A stretch of DNA of 64,000 nt from the NCBI GenBank assembly GCA_034440615.1, contig JAOTOM010004554.1, positions 186,001 to 250,000 of the forward strand. The letters are read 5' to 3'. This document shows, one piece after another, positions 11,816 to 62,115 of the stretch. The position numbers were made by a program, and so were the translations under genes. The notes under the pieces were generated by a model. It had not been told where the DNA came from, ran no database searches, and saw only the letters and a program-made list of their open reading frames with translations. The DNA is from Ashinkailepas kermadecensis (Eukaryota; Arthropoda; Thecostraca; Neolepadidae). The number at the start of each line of letters is the position of its first letter. The first letter of the stretch is position 1.

Positions 11816-12850
11816 TTAGTGATGGATGAGGTGGGATTTATGCTAGAGGTGTGTTCTGTGCAGGCCCATTTAGGCTAGCATGGAAGAAGGAGTTTGGAAA
11901 TTATTGATGAGTCATGTGTGTAGAGGAGTGGGTTATGCAATACGAAGTGAATGGTGCTAGATATGTTGGGGTAGATCGTTCCTTTGGAACTAGGGTATGG
12001 TATCGATTTGGGTGTGTTGGTGTTTTTTTTTGTCGTATAGTGTTTCTCCTATAAGGCTTAAATCAGATGTGCCACTGTGGCTCTTATCATAAGAGCCACA
12101 ATGTATGTTATGAAGTGATCAACCTTAAGCCTGATCACCTTATGACTTGATTACTTTATCCTGAGCGATGTTCCTGAGACTGCAGTACATTTAAATTGTT
12201 CGGTAATTTGCGCATACTCACAGTATCAAAAATCTTTGTTTTTTGAGAGGTTGAAATTTCATTAAAATATGAGCAATAAAGTTGCATATTGCATCAATCA
12301 ATCAATATTGATATTGATAAGTTGCAAAGCTGTTTATTTCTCCGACCTGAAATATGAATATGTGTATAGCTTATTTCATTTGTTTAGGAGAATTCCATAT
12401 CATAGGCAAAAGTTCAAGAAATGGGTACTTTGCTATCACATCCTTTGCACGTCAAGAAGACAGAAGTCAGTGTCTTTATAATTGCTTCTGCTTGGAAAAA
12501 AATATAATTGATTAATTAATTGCTTGCATTACTTCATTAGTGTTGATATTTTGATCAAAATGACATCGTCATGCAATTCAGGGTATTCAAGTAGATCATT
12601 GCTAGAAAGAGCTGTTTTCTTCTCTAATTTGCTGCAAATTGTTGAAAAGAATTGTTGAAGACATCAGGAATTTATTCGGGTCGCCGTTCATCCCTCTCTT
12701 TGCCTTCGACTTGTAGCAGACATTTTGTCATTGTTCTTTTCGAAACACTTCTCGGTATCCTTATTAAGCAATGTTTCGGCTATACACATTACTGATCATT
12801 TCCTTCCTATAGCAACTAAGAAGTATGTCATGAGACTTTTCTTTTGATAG
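11816..12850. other. No gene recognised
   Basis: AT-rich, probably including 3' UTR remains of the preceding LINE. There is a small hairpin near 12075-12103 (gtggctcttat facing ataagagccac). Nothing coding was recognised. Confidence 0.5.
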
Positions 12851-12852
12851 AA

Positions 12853-14520
12853 ATGAAGACATAAAGACATAAAAGATCAGTGCAACTATGAGCCACAAGG
12901 GCCCTTCTTGGTTGCACTCTGGACACTGAACTAGTTGCCCACCAAATCCGTCGATCAGCCCTCCCTGGAATACCGAAAAGCTAGCCCTCTATTCTTACAA
13001 TGATTGTCCATGCTGTTTTTAAAGATGTTCAGTGTGCTGCTACTGACAATGGTTTCTGGCAGCTGGTTCCAGTGTTCTGCTACCCTGTTGGTGAAGAAAG
13101 ACTTTAACCTTGTCCTGCTGTGATTAACTTTAATTTGGAATTGATCACCTCTAATGGCATCATTTCTGTTAAATTTTAAACATTTCCATGAGATATCCCT
13201 GTTCCTGACCATGAACAAATTTATAGACCTCGATGAGATCTCCTCTCAGTCTTCCATATCTAAGTGAATACATATTAAATTTCTTCAATCTTTCCTCATA
13301 TGCCAGGTTGCTTATACCATTGACCATTTTTGTTGCACTCTTTTGTACTATCTCTAAAAGCCAACAATCTTTTTCATAACTAGGGGACCATGCTTGGACA
13401 CAGCATCCCAAAAGTGGCCTGACATATGCACAGTAATGCTTCCTGATGACTTCCTCACTTTTGTATAATACATTCCTATTTATTGCCCCAAGCATTCTTA
13501 GTGCCTTCTTCCTGGCTTCTTTGGTCTGTTTTGATGTCCCCAATTTTGTGTTCAAAATAAAACCTAAGTCCTTCTCCTGCTGAGTCACAGATAGTACTTG
13601 GCCACCCATCAAGTATGGAGCCTTCATATGCTGTCTACCTACATACGTGATTTTGCACTTATCAAAATTAAATTTCATTTGCCATTTTTCGGACCATTCA
13701 CAAGTTCGTGTAAGTCTTTCTGCAGCGAGACCTGCTCATTGTGTCCTGTTATTGCCCTAAAGACCTTCAAATCATCCGCAAATTTCAAAACCTTACTGCT
13801 TAGGCCACTTTCAATGTTATTTACAAATGTAATGAACAATAGTGGCCCCAGTATTGACCCCTGGGGGACTCCACTAAGCACATTTTGTCATGATGACTTT
13901 GTACCATTTAGCATCACTCTCTGCTGTATATCTGAAAGCCACAACTGTATTCATTTTAGGATGCTACCTGCAATGCCATGGACCTGAATCTGCATCATTA
14001 ACCGTTTATGGGGTACCTTATCAAAGGCCTTACTAAAGTAAAGATATGCTACATCAACCTGATTTCCCTGATCAAATTGTTCTGTAGCGAAATTCAGAAA
14101 GTCCAAGAGATTTGTGAGATACGATCGCCCTTTTCTAAACCCATGTTCAGTATCTTGAATCAACATGTTTCCTTCCAGGAAACTAACTATTCTATTCTAG
14201 ATAATTGATTCGAGTACCTTGCAGACTAGGGATGTGAGGCTTACTGGTCTATAGTTTTCAACTTTCCCCTTTTCTCCTTTCTAGAAAATAGAAACTACAT
14301 TTTCCCTTTTCCAATCTGTTGGAATTTTATTTTGTGCAACTGATCTACAAGATATTATACTAAATGGAATTGCCAGTTCCTTTTCAGCTTCCCGCAATAC
14401 CCTAGCATAAATTTCATCAGGTCCTGCTGCCTTGTTTTGCTTTATTTTCCTGATATGATTGAAAACAACATCACTATCAATGAATTCAACATCGTTTATC
14501 CGATTATTAGACATAGCATC
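12853..14520 (-). mobile_element. CR1-like LINE copy A, RT and C-terminus, degenerate
   Basis: Minus-strand reading: AAGPDEIYARVL and fingers (14514-14281), YFSKAFDKVPHKRL (about 14060), GVPQGSILGPLLF and KFADDLKVF (13881-13675), KITYVGRQHM onward through the thumb (13678-13169), and a C-terminal NHSRTRLKSFFTNRV block (13218-12955). At least four frame breaks occur. The 3' end carries a direct repeat of the 8-mer ttatgtct (its complement is visible at 12852-12872). CR1-clade elements characteristically end in short tandem repeats. It is the same family as 42327-44690. Confidence 0.9.
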
Positions 14521-16880
14521 TAGGTATATAATCGAAAAAAAATCCTGTGTATATCTGTTCTGAGTTCACTTGGAAGTACATAATCACATTGTCTTAGGGT
14601 CTGTTCACATTCAGAGAACTCATTCCCCAGCACCTGCTTTAAATAACTGAGAAAAGTTGCCTGACAATGCTATATATCACTGGTCGCTATAATATTTCTT
14701 AGTGGTCTAGCTTATCTTGACTTGTAGTTGTCTGCTTAAACCAACCAGTTGATTATCCTCGCCTCATTTGGATTAGTGCATAGCTTGACCGGAGATGCCT
14801 AGCAAATAATGGAGGATGTTAGTTATGAGTGTTTAACGATCTTAATATCTACTTGCGAGACCACTCACTTTGCTTGTAATGGAAACGACGTTACAATGAC
14901 GACTGAAAGTCAAGTACTACTTGTAGTAAAACAAAATCTGATGAAAGTACATCCCGCTTTTGAAAATCAATCGTATAGTACTTTCATTCAGCGTGTTATC
15001 GTCTGCTGTTTTGCTAGCATAGCTGTAGGTTTCTTTTAATGAAATTGTACATTTTGTAGCAAAGTATATTATCAGTCTTTAAAAGGCGTTGTTGGGCTGA
15101 CCCATTACCAAGTACCGTGATTATACGAACAGTTCTACTCCGTGTCGTTCATGAATATAGCTGGACAGGTCATAGCACGCACATGCGTATTTTTCTCTCG
15201 TAGGTGGTGAGCAATGGGATAAGTGAAAATTCATATCAGTTTTAGGATTCAAATTACCTGGATATGTACTTGCAATCAGATATTTGTCTAGAACCATGCA
15301 ATATGCAGCATGAGCATGTTGAGACCATTGTTGCATTATGCTGATTGTAATGTTGGTGTGAGTGAAGGTGGATTGGCGAGGTAGGTAGGTAGGTAACTAG
15401 GTAGGTAGGTACCTAGGCATCTCAATCTAGGCTGGTTCACATCCAGACTTCCCACGACCTTGATGGATGGGTTAATTAAATTTAGAGTGTGCCTCTCATA
15501 TCTATATATTACCTACCTGCTGCCCACCCACCCATCCATCAATTGGAACTTGAGCATGAATGTGTACGTCCAATTGTAATAGCTTGTGACATTTGAGAGC
15601 CAGACAGCTTGCCCAGTTTAACTTGCCTAGCTCTGGGAAAGTTAAACACAGAGACCTTATCTGTGGCGGCGTGCTTCGGGAGTTCCGTGCTTCTCCGCTT
15701 CTCCTTGCTGTCTCTCCAGAAGCGCAGCCGAGAGGGGTCCGAGCCCAGACCCCCTCCCCTTAGGTACGGAAAATAAAGTAGATCAAAGAAGAATATCAAA
15801 GAGCTATTCATGACGCCAAACCAAAAATTTTCGGCGTGCCTCTCGCGCCGAAACTACCAGAATTGTGTGTGTCTGTTTGCGTGGGTGGGGTGGGGGTAGG
15901 GAGTGCAGTGGTAACTTTTTCTTCCTCACCCCATTTCTGTACCTCCGACTGGCCCTGCAGCTACTATTGTTTTTGTTCTGCTGGTTGTCGAATTTCGCTT
16001 CATACACGGCATTCCTGTCACCCAAATCCTGAAATTTCACAAGCACTCGTTGGGTTAGTTGCAGATGACTGTACGTAGAGATGATCCTGGGGAGTTTCAT
16101 CCCTATTTTTTCCTCAACTACTTGTCCATCTCCATGATACCATCTCATCATCAATAAACAACATGGTCCCGTCAGTACATTCTGACAAATCACCTCGGGA
16201 TCAAATGAGTCAAGACAATGAGTCAAATGGCGCCGAATGAATATTTAGGATGTATCACCAATAACTGCGACAAGACGTTACTTGCATACCAGCGTCATCA
16301 TACCATGCGAAGATAAGTCTAAATGGGGACGTATTAACCGCGATTCCCTCGGAAAAAGGCAGATTACCCCACGCTTAAACAATGTGGGTAACTTTTTCTA
16401 TTGGTAAATATATCAAAGGTGTCAAAGTATGATAAACGGTTCGCGTACTGAGAGTCACACATTTATCGGCATTTGACACATCCGGGACAAGAACGAAAGA
16501 CCATCGTGACAGGTAAATTAAAATTGTGTCAAAACTGACGCGCCACTGTGCCGACTTCCGCTGCTCCAGATTGACTTTGGCAGTTGCGTCAGCTAGTTGA
16601 ACAAAACTGTGACAGTCCAAATTATGTGCACGATGCGCACCAGACGGGCGTCCGCCGTTTTCTCCAACTTCACGCCGCCAACGCGCAGCGGTCAAGCGCG
16701 TTTCAACGACAGCGACCGCGACCTCTCAATTGGCGGACCCCGGGGAGCTGAGCTCGGCCGGCCGCGGCGGCGCTAAGAAACTGTTCCGAAACTGGCTCTG
16801 TTCCGCCGTGGCATGGTACGTGTCCGTCGTGTTTTTGCCTCGCGGCAGACAGGTGGCCAGTTAATTGGAGCACGGCCGTG
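14521..16880. other. No gene recognised; (GGTA)n tract at 15380-15411
   Basis: No recognisable coding sequence. It contains a short ggta microsatellite at 15380-15411 and a complementary tacctacc stretch near 15507. About 16550-16860 is notably GC-rich and could be an undetected exon or promoter; no consistent splice or start signal was found there. Confidence 0.45.
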
Positions 16881-16950
16881 CTGATAACACACACACACAT
16901 AGAGAGAGAGAGAGAGAGAGAGAAAAAAAAACATAAAAAACAAAGACATA

Positions 16951-18360
<1,410 letters not shown>

Positions 18361-18363
18361 TAT

Positions 18364-18376
18364 AAATATATATATA

Positions 18377-18412
<36 letters not shown>

Positions 18413-18418
18413 AATATA
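18364..18418. repeat. (AT)n microsatellite
   Basis: About 55 bp of near-continuous AT, next to TAT trinucleotides. Confidence 0.95.
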
Positions 18419-18454
18419 TATCAATTATAAATTATTCTCTGTTTTCTGTGTTTG

Positions 18455-20440
18455 TGATTGCCGGATTGTGTGTGCTCGCTAGTCTCGCCTGCTGCCTTCC
18501 CGCCACCGGAGGGCCCGACCGATTCAACCCCAAAGCTTAGCCTGATAGACCAACCACGGCTACCTGCTCCCGTCAGCGTGGCGCGGCGGCAGAGGTTCCG
18601 GCTACATTCAGCCTGGTGGACCACTACCGCTACTTGCCCCGGTCAGCGAGGCGTGGCTGCGGAGCTCCCGGCTACGTTCAGCCTGGTGGACCGACCACCG
18701 CTACCTGCCCCCGTCAGCGTAGCGCGGCGGCAGAGGTCCCGGCTACGTTCAGCCTGGTGGACCGACCACCGCTACCTGCCCCCGTCAGCGAGCCGAAGAG
18801 ACAGAGCTCCGGCTATCGCGCGCTCGGGGCGAGTTCGCGTCGCGAGCTGGCGAATTATTGTTGCTACTCTCTGAAGTAGCATTATTCATCAGGCCCTTCA
18901 CGGCATCAGCAGGACTTTGCAGCAGCACGGAGGACAACAATTGAAAGCAGAGACGGGTGCCTACTTTAGGCCCACTCATGACCAGCGTGCCCTTATCTTG
19001 AAGCCGAGTGCAAGAGGAGGATCGAGGCGATGGACTCACATCCAGACCGTCTATGGTAGACCAGCCTCGAGTCGGCTGGACGGCGAGTCGAAGCGACACC
19101 GTCGAACCAACGGTGCCTCGCCGCTGTGCCGCGGCTGGAAATCCAGCAGACTCGCGAGCGTGGCCACCATGAGCGAGCGCAGCCCAGACCATGCAAGCTT
19201 ACAATTGGGAACATCAATGCCCAGTCACTAGTTCCCAAGTTTGACTTGGTCAACCGCCTGCTGTCCCAGGAGACTCTGGACGTGCTGTGTGTGTCAGAGA
19301 CCTGGCTCACACCTGACACCGTGACGCGCTTCATAGTCTTCCAAGGCCTTGGTGATGCAGGATGTACCGGGAGTTCCACTGGGATGGAGGGTCAGAGGGG
19401 ATGGCATGGCGGTCAATCTGTGAGAACAAATACAGCACCATGAAATACAAACGACGCCTGACGCCATTCTGATCGAGACTCTGGTTATCTGCTTCCTGGT
19501 CTGGAGGGAGGTCAACGCATTCCGAGTGGTCTACATGCCTCCTGCCGGCCCCATCAACCAGGCCATGAAGCAGCTCCAGGAGCAGCTGCGGGGCAACTGA
19601 ACAGAAACAAGCCCATGTTCCTGCTGGATGGTGTGAACATCAATGCGCTCAACACGGAATCCGCCGATGCTCGACGTTATCAGTCGGCCCTGTCTGAGCC
19701 GAGTCTGGTCCAGCTGGAGCACCTGCCGACTCACCTTATACCTATCCCGGCTGCATTTGACCACATTATCACCGACATCGATAACCCGTCCACTACCGCA
19801 GAGGTGCTCGACACGACCATCATCGACCACCAGCCCGTCGTCGCTCACGCCCCTGTCGGCCGAACCCGGAAGAGCGTCGAAGAGCAGGCCACCCGCAGCT
19901 GGCGCAATGCCGACTGCGACGCCATCTGTCTGGACTTCATGACGACAAACTGGGAAGCGCTGCAGGCTGGCAGTGACGTGAACAGCGTGGTGATTCGCTT
20001 CATGGAGGGCTGGAGTTTTCGACCATCACTGCTCTGTCCGACCCAGACGTGTCCGACACCCAGGCTGTATGTGGTTAACGGACAGCCCTCTTCTACAGGA
20101 GGCGCTGGTGGAGCGTGATGGTGCGTTTAGCGCCTGTATAATTTAGCGCAGTCCGGAATTAAGAGCCGATTACTGTCGCCTCAGAAATTATATGAAGAGG
20201 TTGCTGACTGCCGCGCGACGGGACTTTCTCGGCCGTCAACTCCTGGTATCAGACCGACACGACTTTTGGCAGCAACTTAAGCAGCTATCCTCAGCAAACT
20301 CAGCAAACCGGCTCAGCGTCCGCGCCGCTCACTACTGACACCACCGAACTCCACACCAGGGCTGGCGAGTTGAACACCTACTTCTCCATCGTCGGCTCCG
20401 ACATCGCTGCCGAACGGAAGGACGACGTGGAAACTGTATA
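18455..20440 (+). mobile_element. LINE 5' half with AP-endonuclease, RT missing
   Basis: After a tandem-repeat leader, the frame from about 19197 reads LTIGNINAQSL and DVLCVSETWLTPD, the first endonuclease blocks with the catalytic Asn and Glu of the APE family. VVYMPPAG, FLLDGVNINAL and DHQPVVAH follow near 19520-19850, matching the later blocks including the SDH-type His. A downstream segment (ELNTYFSIVGSDIA, about 20365-20405) resembles the linker before RT. The frame changes more than once and no RT domain follows, so it is truncated at the 3' side. GC-rich codon use differs from the other LINE copies. Confidence 0.75.
18537..18810 (+). repeat. About 71-bp tandem repeat, roughly 4 units
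   Basis: Units begin agcctggtggacc at about 18538, 18609, 18679 and 18750, with internal ccggctac and cccgtcagcg. It lies immediately before the LINE endonuclease frame, so it may be the element's repetitive 5' leader/promoter. Confidence 0.85.
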
Positions 20441-20639
20441 ATTTACAATTTACTTTTTTAATGACTGTCATGCAATTGATATCGCTTTGCATGTTACTCC
20501 CCACACATCCTGAAAACTATTGTTTGTCATTGTGTACCTAAGCGTTTCCATATTTTATTCATATACTTCATTCCTTTCTTCGCGAAGCCGATTGCGCCGA
20601 GCTGCCCGACGGAGCAGTCGGGCGGGCGGCCCGGTTCCG

Positions 20640-21025
20640 GTAACTGGAACAGGTAACTGACCTGATAAAGTGCTGCTATATAAGTGACCTGAGGTCAAAT
20701 GCCGGGTCTGGCATCTGTATTGCATCATTAGTAATGTCCAAAACATCATTGATGCCAATTTTGGAGCACTTAAACACAGTCACAGCGATCCATAAAAATG
20801 ACAAGCCAGCCGACGCAAAAGAAGACAATTTTGACAAATGTGACCTCATTTGACCTTGAAGATATTGACCTAAGGTCATGAAATTTGCACACAATAGAGT
20901 TCACTACCGTACCCATCCACCCTGCGGATTTCGTTATCCAGCTTTAATAGGAGCCGAGATCTTAGGGGGGCGGAATCCGCCCCCCCTCCAGTGCGCGTAA
21001 TTTTCAGAGGCCCTCCAGGGCGCGT
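20640..21025. mobile_element. Non-autonomous transposon fragment (relative of 33278-34288)
   Basis: It contains tgacctgaggtca near 20687, further tgacct/aaggtca half-sites to 20878, then agatcttagggggg with a C-tract facing it (cggaatccg between G and C runs). It ends ...gcgcgtgttaag near 21029. The same right-end order (agatctta, G-run, short core, C-run, gtgcg, gtgttaag) occurs at 34211-34289. The left end was not identified. Confidence 0.5.
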
Positions 21026-21961
21026 GTTAAGAAACAGATTAGGAGTTACTTACCGGACGCTATGAACAGATTCAATACAAAATAATGAAATTTTGTTCAC
21101 TTGTCCATGATCCAGGGTACTCTTCGTAACTGTCTCGTCATTCTTTGTAGCTGATTATCCTTTCATGCATGTATCATCCTTAGGCTTTTGATACTTTGTT
21201 GACTTTTCTTTTTTTTCTTTTTTTTTGCTCGTTCTGTTTAGTGCTAAGCGCTCACTGAATTCCAAATTTCTCCATTATTACGTGAACATTGTCAGCCCTG
21301 GAGATCCCAGATACGCCACTACTGTCTGAGAGAGCTCCATGACGATATTTCTACTGACATCGGTGTTGAGTTCCATCCCGTGAAACAAAAACGCAACGCA
21401 GAGTTGTGTGACCTACCGTGACTTGTAACCTTCGCCGATGTCCGCTTCTTGAGCTTTTGCACCAATATGTCATTTATATGAGTACATTCGATTTGTATTT
21501 GCGAAATAATATTATCTATCTATATATCTATCTCTCCAGAATTTTCCCTTATTCAGGTCATAAATAACAATTATATTATTTTAGGAATACTAATATAATA
21601 TCCGTCCCTATTTTAAGGACGACTAAGAGGCTCATGGTTCGCTTACTTAAACACACAATCAACTACTAAAAACTTCGAGAAGCCATTGGATCTCCTAATA
21701 ACTAACCTGATAAATGGTAATGGTAAAGGTAAAAATTCACAATAGTACACATTACTCGTCACACAGTAGTACAGAGAGTGCTGTCTCGCTATCACATCCC
21801 GGCCTTTATAATATGAGTCTCCAGTGCGAAATAGCATTGCCATTTTTCATGATCCTTACCTTGCCTGCCACCATAGCTGCAGTCAGAGCGCATGACTTGA
21901 GATCGCTGTGATCGCTGACCGCATGTGCACCAAATGACCCCGTGATTTTGTCGTCTTTCAG

Positions 21962-22146
21962 AGCACAAGGGTGTCTGTCCGAGCGATGTGGACAAGTCCG
22001 GCTGCCAGAAGTCATATTTTAAGAAGCCATGTGAGCAGCACGCCGACTGGGAATGCGCTCCCAAAGAGAAGTGTTGTCACTCGTATTGTCTCGGACACAC
22101 CATCTGCGTTAAAGCGAAGCGCAAGCCATGGTGGAAGATTTGGTAG
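21962..22146 (+). CDS. WAP-domain (four-disulfide core) protein, terminal exon
   Basis: A 3' splice site ends at 21961 (gtctttcag). The exon enters in phase 1 and stops at TAG 22144-22146, giving 61 codons. It encodes one complete WAP domain: GVCP, then spacing C-x8-C-x8-C-x7-C-x5-CC-x3-C-x5-C, eight cysteines in the canonical order with the diagnostic CC pair. WAP domains act as protease inhibitors or, in crustacean crustins, as antimicrobial proteins. The last residues are strongly basic and aromatic (KAKRKPWWKIW), unusual after a WAP core and suggestive of membrane or polyanion binding (inference). The signal peptide must lie on an upstream exon that I could not locate between 2.3 and 21.9 kb. 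A possible poly(A) signal aataaa lies about 1.2 kb downstream (near 23317). Confidence 0.82.
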
Positions 22147-22267
22147 GAGAGGCTTCTATCTACTGTTCGCGTTCGGGCTGCACACCACATTGCTGTGATC
22201 TCGGTCTTGCGCGCTCTCTGTCTTGTCTCGCCATCTCTTTCCATCTCTTTTCCTACTTCTCTGTCTT

Positions 22268-22278
22268 CTCCTCTCTCG

Positions 22279-22330
<52 letters not shown>

Positions 22331-22331
22331 C

Positions 22332-22369
<38 letters not shown>

Positions 22370-22426
22370 TTTATTTCTTTCTTCCTTTCTTTCTTTCTTT
22401 CTTTCTTTCTTTTTCTTTCTTTCTTT

Positions 22427-22458
<32 letters not shown>

Positions 22459-22466
22459 GCTCTCTG
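22268..22466. repeat. (CT)n / (CTTT)n low-complexity tract
   Basis: About 200 bp of CT dinucleotides grading into CTTT tetranucleotides and back, directly downstream of the WAP exon and possibly in its 3' UTR. Confidence 0.95.
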
Positions 22467-23711
22467 AAAGGACTTCTGTCTGACAATCTGACAATGGTAT
22501 TGTCAGATGTGCAAAATGTAGCGGAAGGTGTGTGCGATATGGCAATGTTTGCGTTTACTTTACGCGATCAACTTTGCCAACGCAGTACTCATGCAGGTGT
22601 TTTATGATGTCGGTTTAAGTTGGGAAGTGTGCTTGTGTCACAAGGAGCGCATGGTTGGGCAGTGGCCACGGACGACGTGGCCTGGTCGCTCGGAACGGGC
22701 CGTTCTCTCTCCCGGCCGGCAGGTGGCAGCTGGCGCGGGACGAAGCGGGGATTCACGCGTCCCCTACTCGCAATGCTTACAACGTTTGTCTTCGGTCGTG
22801 GTTTGCCGTTTGGCTGTCATGAGCCGACCACGTGGGAGAGAAAGCTTGGCGATACCCACCGATGGTTAACTCGACATTGACATGGCTCCTCAGCTGTACA
22901 CGACTGACCAGGGGGGGGGGGGAGATATTGCCTCTGCTTATCTCAAGAACGGCCGGGTCGATTTAAAAAGTGGAAATGGCAATCGATAGCGCCATGATGT
23001 GTGGTCTCAGAGAGCATAAATCATTGTATCCTAGTTGCGTATTAACTCGCCCCATCTTTCCGTCAAATCCTGACACCCCGTCTCGGGGTGGGGGAGGGGG
23101 GGTCGATACAAAATTAACCCACAAAAGTAATGGCAAGTTTCACCCACACACACCCACACACCAGATAATTGCTTCAAACTTGACTTGGACAATCTTCATA
23201 GTCATTTATTGGACCATTGGTTCAATTTTACGATATTCTGTATCTAAAGGTAAAAACTCAAGTCTTTTGCACCCATGTTTATATTTTCATATGCCGACAT
23301 TTCCAAGTTAAAGATGAAAATAAAACAACAACGTAGCATGTTAATCAAGCACTCATTTGTTCTGCCTTCCCGTTTATAGACATCAAACGTCTTTATTCGT
23401 TCGGCTTCTAGGTCAATTCGTGTGCACCGTTGCGTTTTTTGTTTCACTCCGCCAAAATGACGGTACTCTGACGTCACTCACACCGGCACCATCACGACCT
23501 GATAGATTTGTCCTTGGCGAAGTGTGTAGGCTTGATCATGTGACAGCTATTACGAATTTCGTGGCGATATCTCAACGAGTTTTCAAGCCATCGCGAATAT
23601 TCGATGGGAGGGGACGATTTGACCCCTGCCCCCTGTCCATGCCTGGTTAACTGTGTTACTTTGAAGCACTGTGAAGTGTAGCGCACACGGTGGTCAAATT
23701 GTTGATCTGAT

Positions 23712-24080
23712 GTGAAACGCCGGCCTCATAGGAGATTACAGGAATGCATACCAGGAATTCCTTATATTAACAATACCAGCAATACTGATAGTTTCATCGT
23801 CAAGAGATTTTGGAGTACACCACTAGCGACATTTGAGACACGTCTTCAGATGGTCCGTGGATTTGTGTATGCTTCTTCAGAAGCAGTATCTGTTGATTTC
23901 ATAGAATACTTTACAGGTTGTTGCAGGGAAAGTGACGGAACAACCATAATTCAAAAAACAATCGAAGTGCCTCTGAGCTGTGCAAGGCGGTTTCTCAAGG
24001 AGAATCTCACTGAGGAACAATGTGGAGATCCTTATGTTTGGGTGAAACTGCAGTGGCAGTTATGCCGACGTTTTTTTTAA
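23712..24080 (+). CDS. Hypothetical Cys-containing ORF, possible exon
   Basis: An open frame ends at TAA 24078-24080. An AG acceptor-like gattacag at about 23741 would give about 112 residues downstream. The sequence is not low-complexity, contains GCC and single cysteines (six in all after the acceptor) and ends QLCRRFF. I do not recognise it. Codon use is AT-rich, unlike the three supported genes, so it may be a fragment of a transposon or a chance frame. Confidence 0.2.
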   Translation: MKRRPHRRLQECIPGIPYINNTSNTDSFIVKRFWSTPLATFETRLQMVRGFVYASSEAVSVDFIEYFTGCCRESDGTTIIQKTIEVPLSCARRFLKENLTEEQCGDPYVWVKLQWQLCRRFF

Positions 24081-24968
24081 TCAACTATATGGTGTTGTTA
24101 ACACTGAGATGAAGAGGACTATTCTGCATGTTACCGGTATCATCACAATAATGCTACCTGCACAATGTGCGTTTGTTCCCCTGTGCTAGCAGCATTCAAG
24201 ATGCTTACCATTCACAATTTTAATTGTTTTGAAGTTCACAAAAACTTATCCCTACGAGACAGTTACATGGCAATCACGCAAAAATGTCTTAATATTGGAT
24301 ATGCACTGCAGTTGGTAGAACATATGTATGCAACTTTAATAATTATATATAGCATTTTACTGTTCGTACCCGGTGTTGATTCAGTTGTATTCCGACATGT
24401 GTTGCTTTTTATTTTCAATATAATATTGCTTGACGTGTTCATGTTGTCACGCGATTATAACGATGCGTCGTAGTCGTATGTACTATCGAGTCCAGCAGTC
24501 GAATCTTGTCGTAATGATACAAACGTTCAGGAATATTTGACTAGTTGCACCGACGACGGACAAATATACAATACCTGGTGTTTTCTCGGAATTATCGGCA
24601 GGCCAGATAGTGGACCGGTGGGCGATGGCGGGTTTGTCAGCGGGTCCGTTAGAGATGGCATAGGGATAGCTCATGCCGACCGGTAATGACAACTTGCTTT
24701 TTAAGAAAAGGCATCAGGATGCGAGGACAAATGACGTGGGACAGACATCCAAGAAAAATGCGAAAACGAGCATCATTTCAAAACATGTTCTTCAGTTGTG
24801 CTGTGACGGCTGTACCGAGAGTGTTCACGCCTCTTCAGCACTTAGCTTTAGCCATTCGAACATATTTCGCTTCACTTAGAACTTATTAGCAGGCATTAGG
24901 ATGAACGTCTTTTCGACCGGCCCTAGTCATTTCGAGACTATGGGATATAGATGGAGAAAACAGTGCAG

Positions 24969-28683
<3,715 letters not shown>

Positions 28684-28699
28684 ATGGATTTGGGCACAC

Positions 28700-29535
28700 T
28701 TTGCACCATCACGACCGACATTATCCACCATCACGACCGACACTATCCACCGTCACTGACCGACACTATCCACCGTCACGACCGACACTATCCATTGTCA
28801 CGACCGACACTATCCACCATCACGACCGACACTATCCACCGTCACGACCGACACTATCCACCGTCACGACCGACACTATCCACCGATGGTGGATAGCCAC
28901 CATCACGGCCAATACACTATCCACCATCACGACCGACACTATCCATCGTCACGACCGACACTATCCACCGTCACGACCGACACTATCCACCGTCACGACC
29001 GACACTATCCATTGTCACGACCGACACTATCCACCATCACGACCGACACTATCCACCGTCACGACCGACACTATTCACCGTCACGACCGACACTATCCAC
29101 CGTCACGACCGACACTATCCACCATCACGACCGACACTATCCACCATCACGAATTATCCACCATCACGACCGACACTATTCACCTTCACGACCCACACTA
29201 TCCACCGTCACGACCGACACTATCCACCATCACGACAGACACTATCCACCATCACGACCGACACTATCCACCATCACGACCGATGCTATCCACCATCACG
29301 ACCGACACTATCCACCATCACGACCGATGCTATCCACCATCACGACTTACACTATCCACCAACACGACCTACACTATCCACCATCACGACCGACACTATC
29401 CACCAACACGACCGACACCATCCACCATCACGACCAACACTATCCACCATCACGACCGACACTATCCACCGTCACGACCTACACTATCCACCATCACGAC
29501 CGACACTATCCACCGTCACGACCGACACTATCCAC
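28700..29535 (+). repeat. 22-bp minisatellite, nearly 40 units, upstream of the split gene
   Basis: The consensus unit is cactatccaccrtcacgacc plus ga (22 bp), with single-base variants (ccatcac/ccgtcac, cgatgc, caacac). One unit near 28880-28900 is disturbed and forms the hairpin tatccacc-gat-ggtggata. Because 22 is not a multiple of 3, the array cycles through all three frames without stops, so the 380-residue open frame here is an artefact. It ends about 215 bp before the TATA box at 29751. Confidence 0.95.
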
Positions 29536-29750
29536 CTGTACCCGACCGGAAAGGGCAGCCTCGCTGCCGGGCGATGCGAAGAGCTGGGCAGCAGGGTGGA
29601 GGGGGGGGGGGGGGCGTAGCCCAGTTCGATGTCGGTTCAGCCTTGTGAGTGATGGCTTCGCCGAGCTGGCGGCGGCGCCGTAAACAGACCGTTTAGGGCG
29701 ACATGAAGGTGCCGGCCAGACGTCACTGCGGGCCATGTCAGCCGCGGCCG

Positions 29751-29757
29751 TATATAG
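29751..29757 (+). promoter_or_regulatory. TATA box of the 13-exon gene
   Basis: tatatag lies in a GC-rich context, 45 bp before the ATG at 29796. Start sites about 30 bp downstream would give a leader of only about 15 nt. A gacgtcac (CRE-like) motif lies near 29719. TATA-driven promoters with very short leaders suit a tissue-restricted secretory gene (inference). Confidence 0.65.
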
Positions 29758-29795
29758 GCGCCGCGGGCCAGCACGGCCGCGGACATCTCACCACT

Positions 29796-61997
<32,202 letters not shown>

Positions 61998-62115
61998 AGC
62001 GGATCCAAAGCAGGCATCGTCAGCCGTTCGACTACACCAACACATTCTTTCCGCGTGACGGCTTGGAGCATATTTCGTTACGGTATCACAACAATAACAA
62101 TGCCACAGCGATTCC

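Noticed and set aside
15804..16226. 140-residue minus-strand frame
   Set aside because: No recognisable motif, no splice or promoter context, and composition is consistent with chance.
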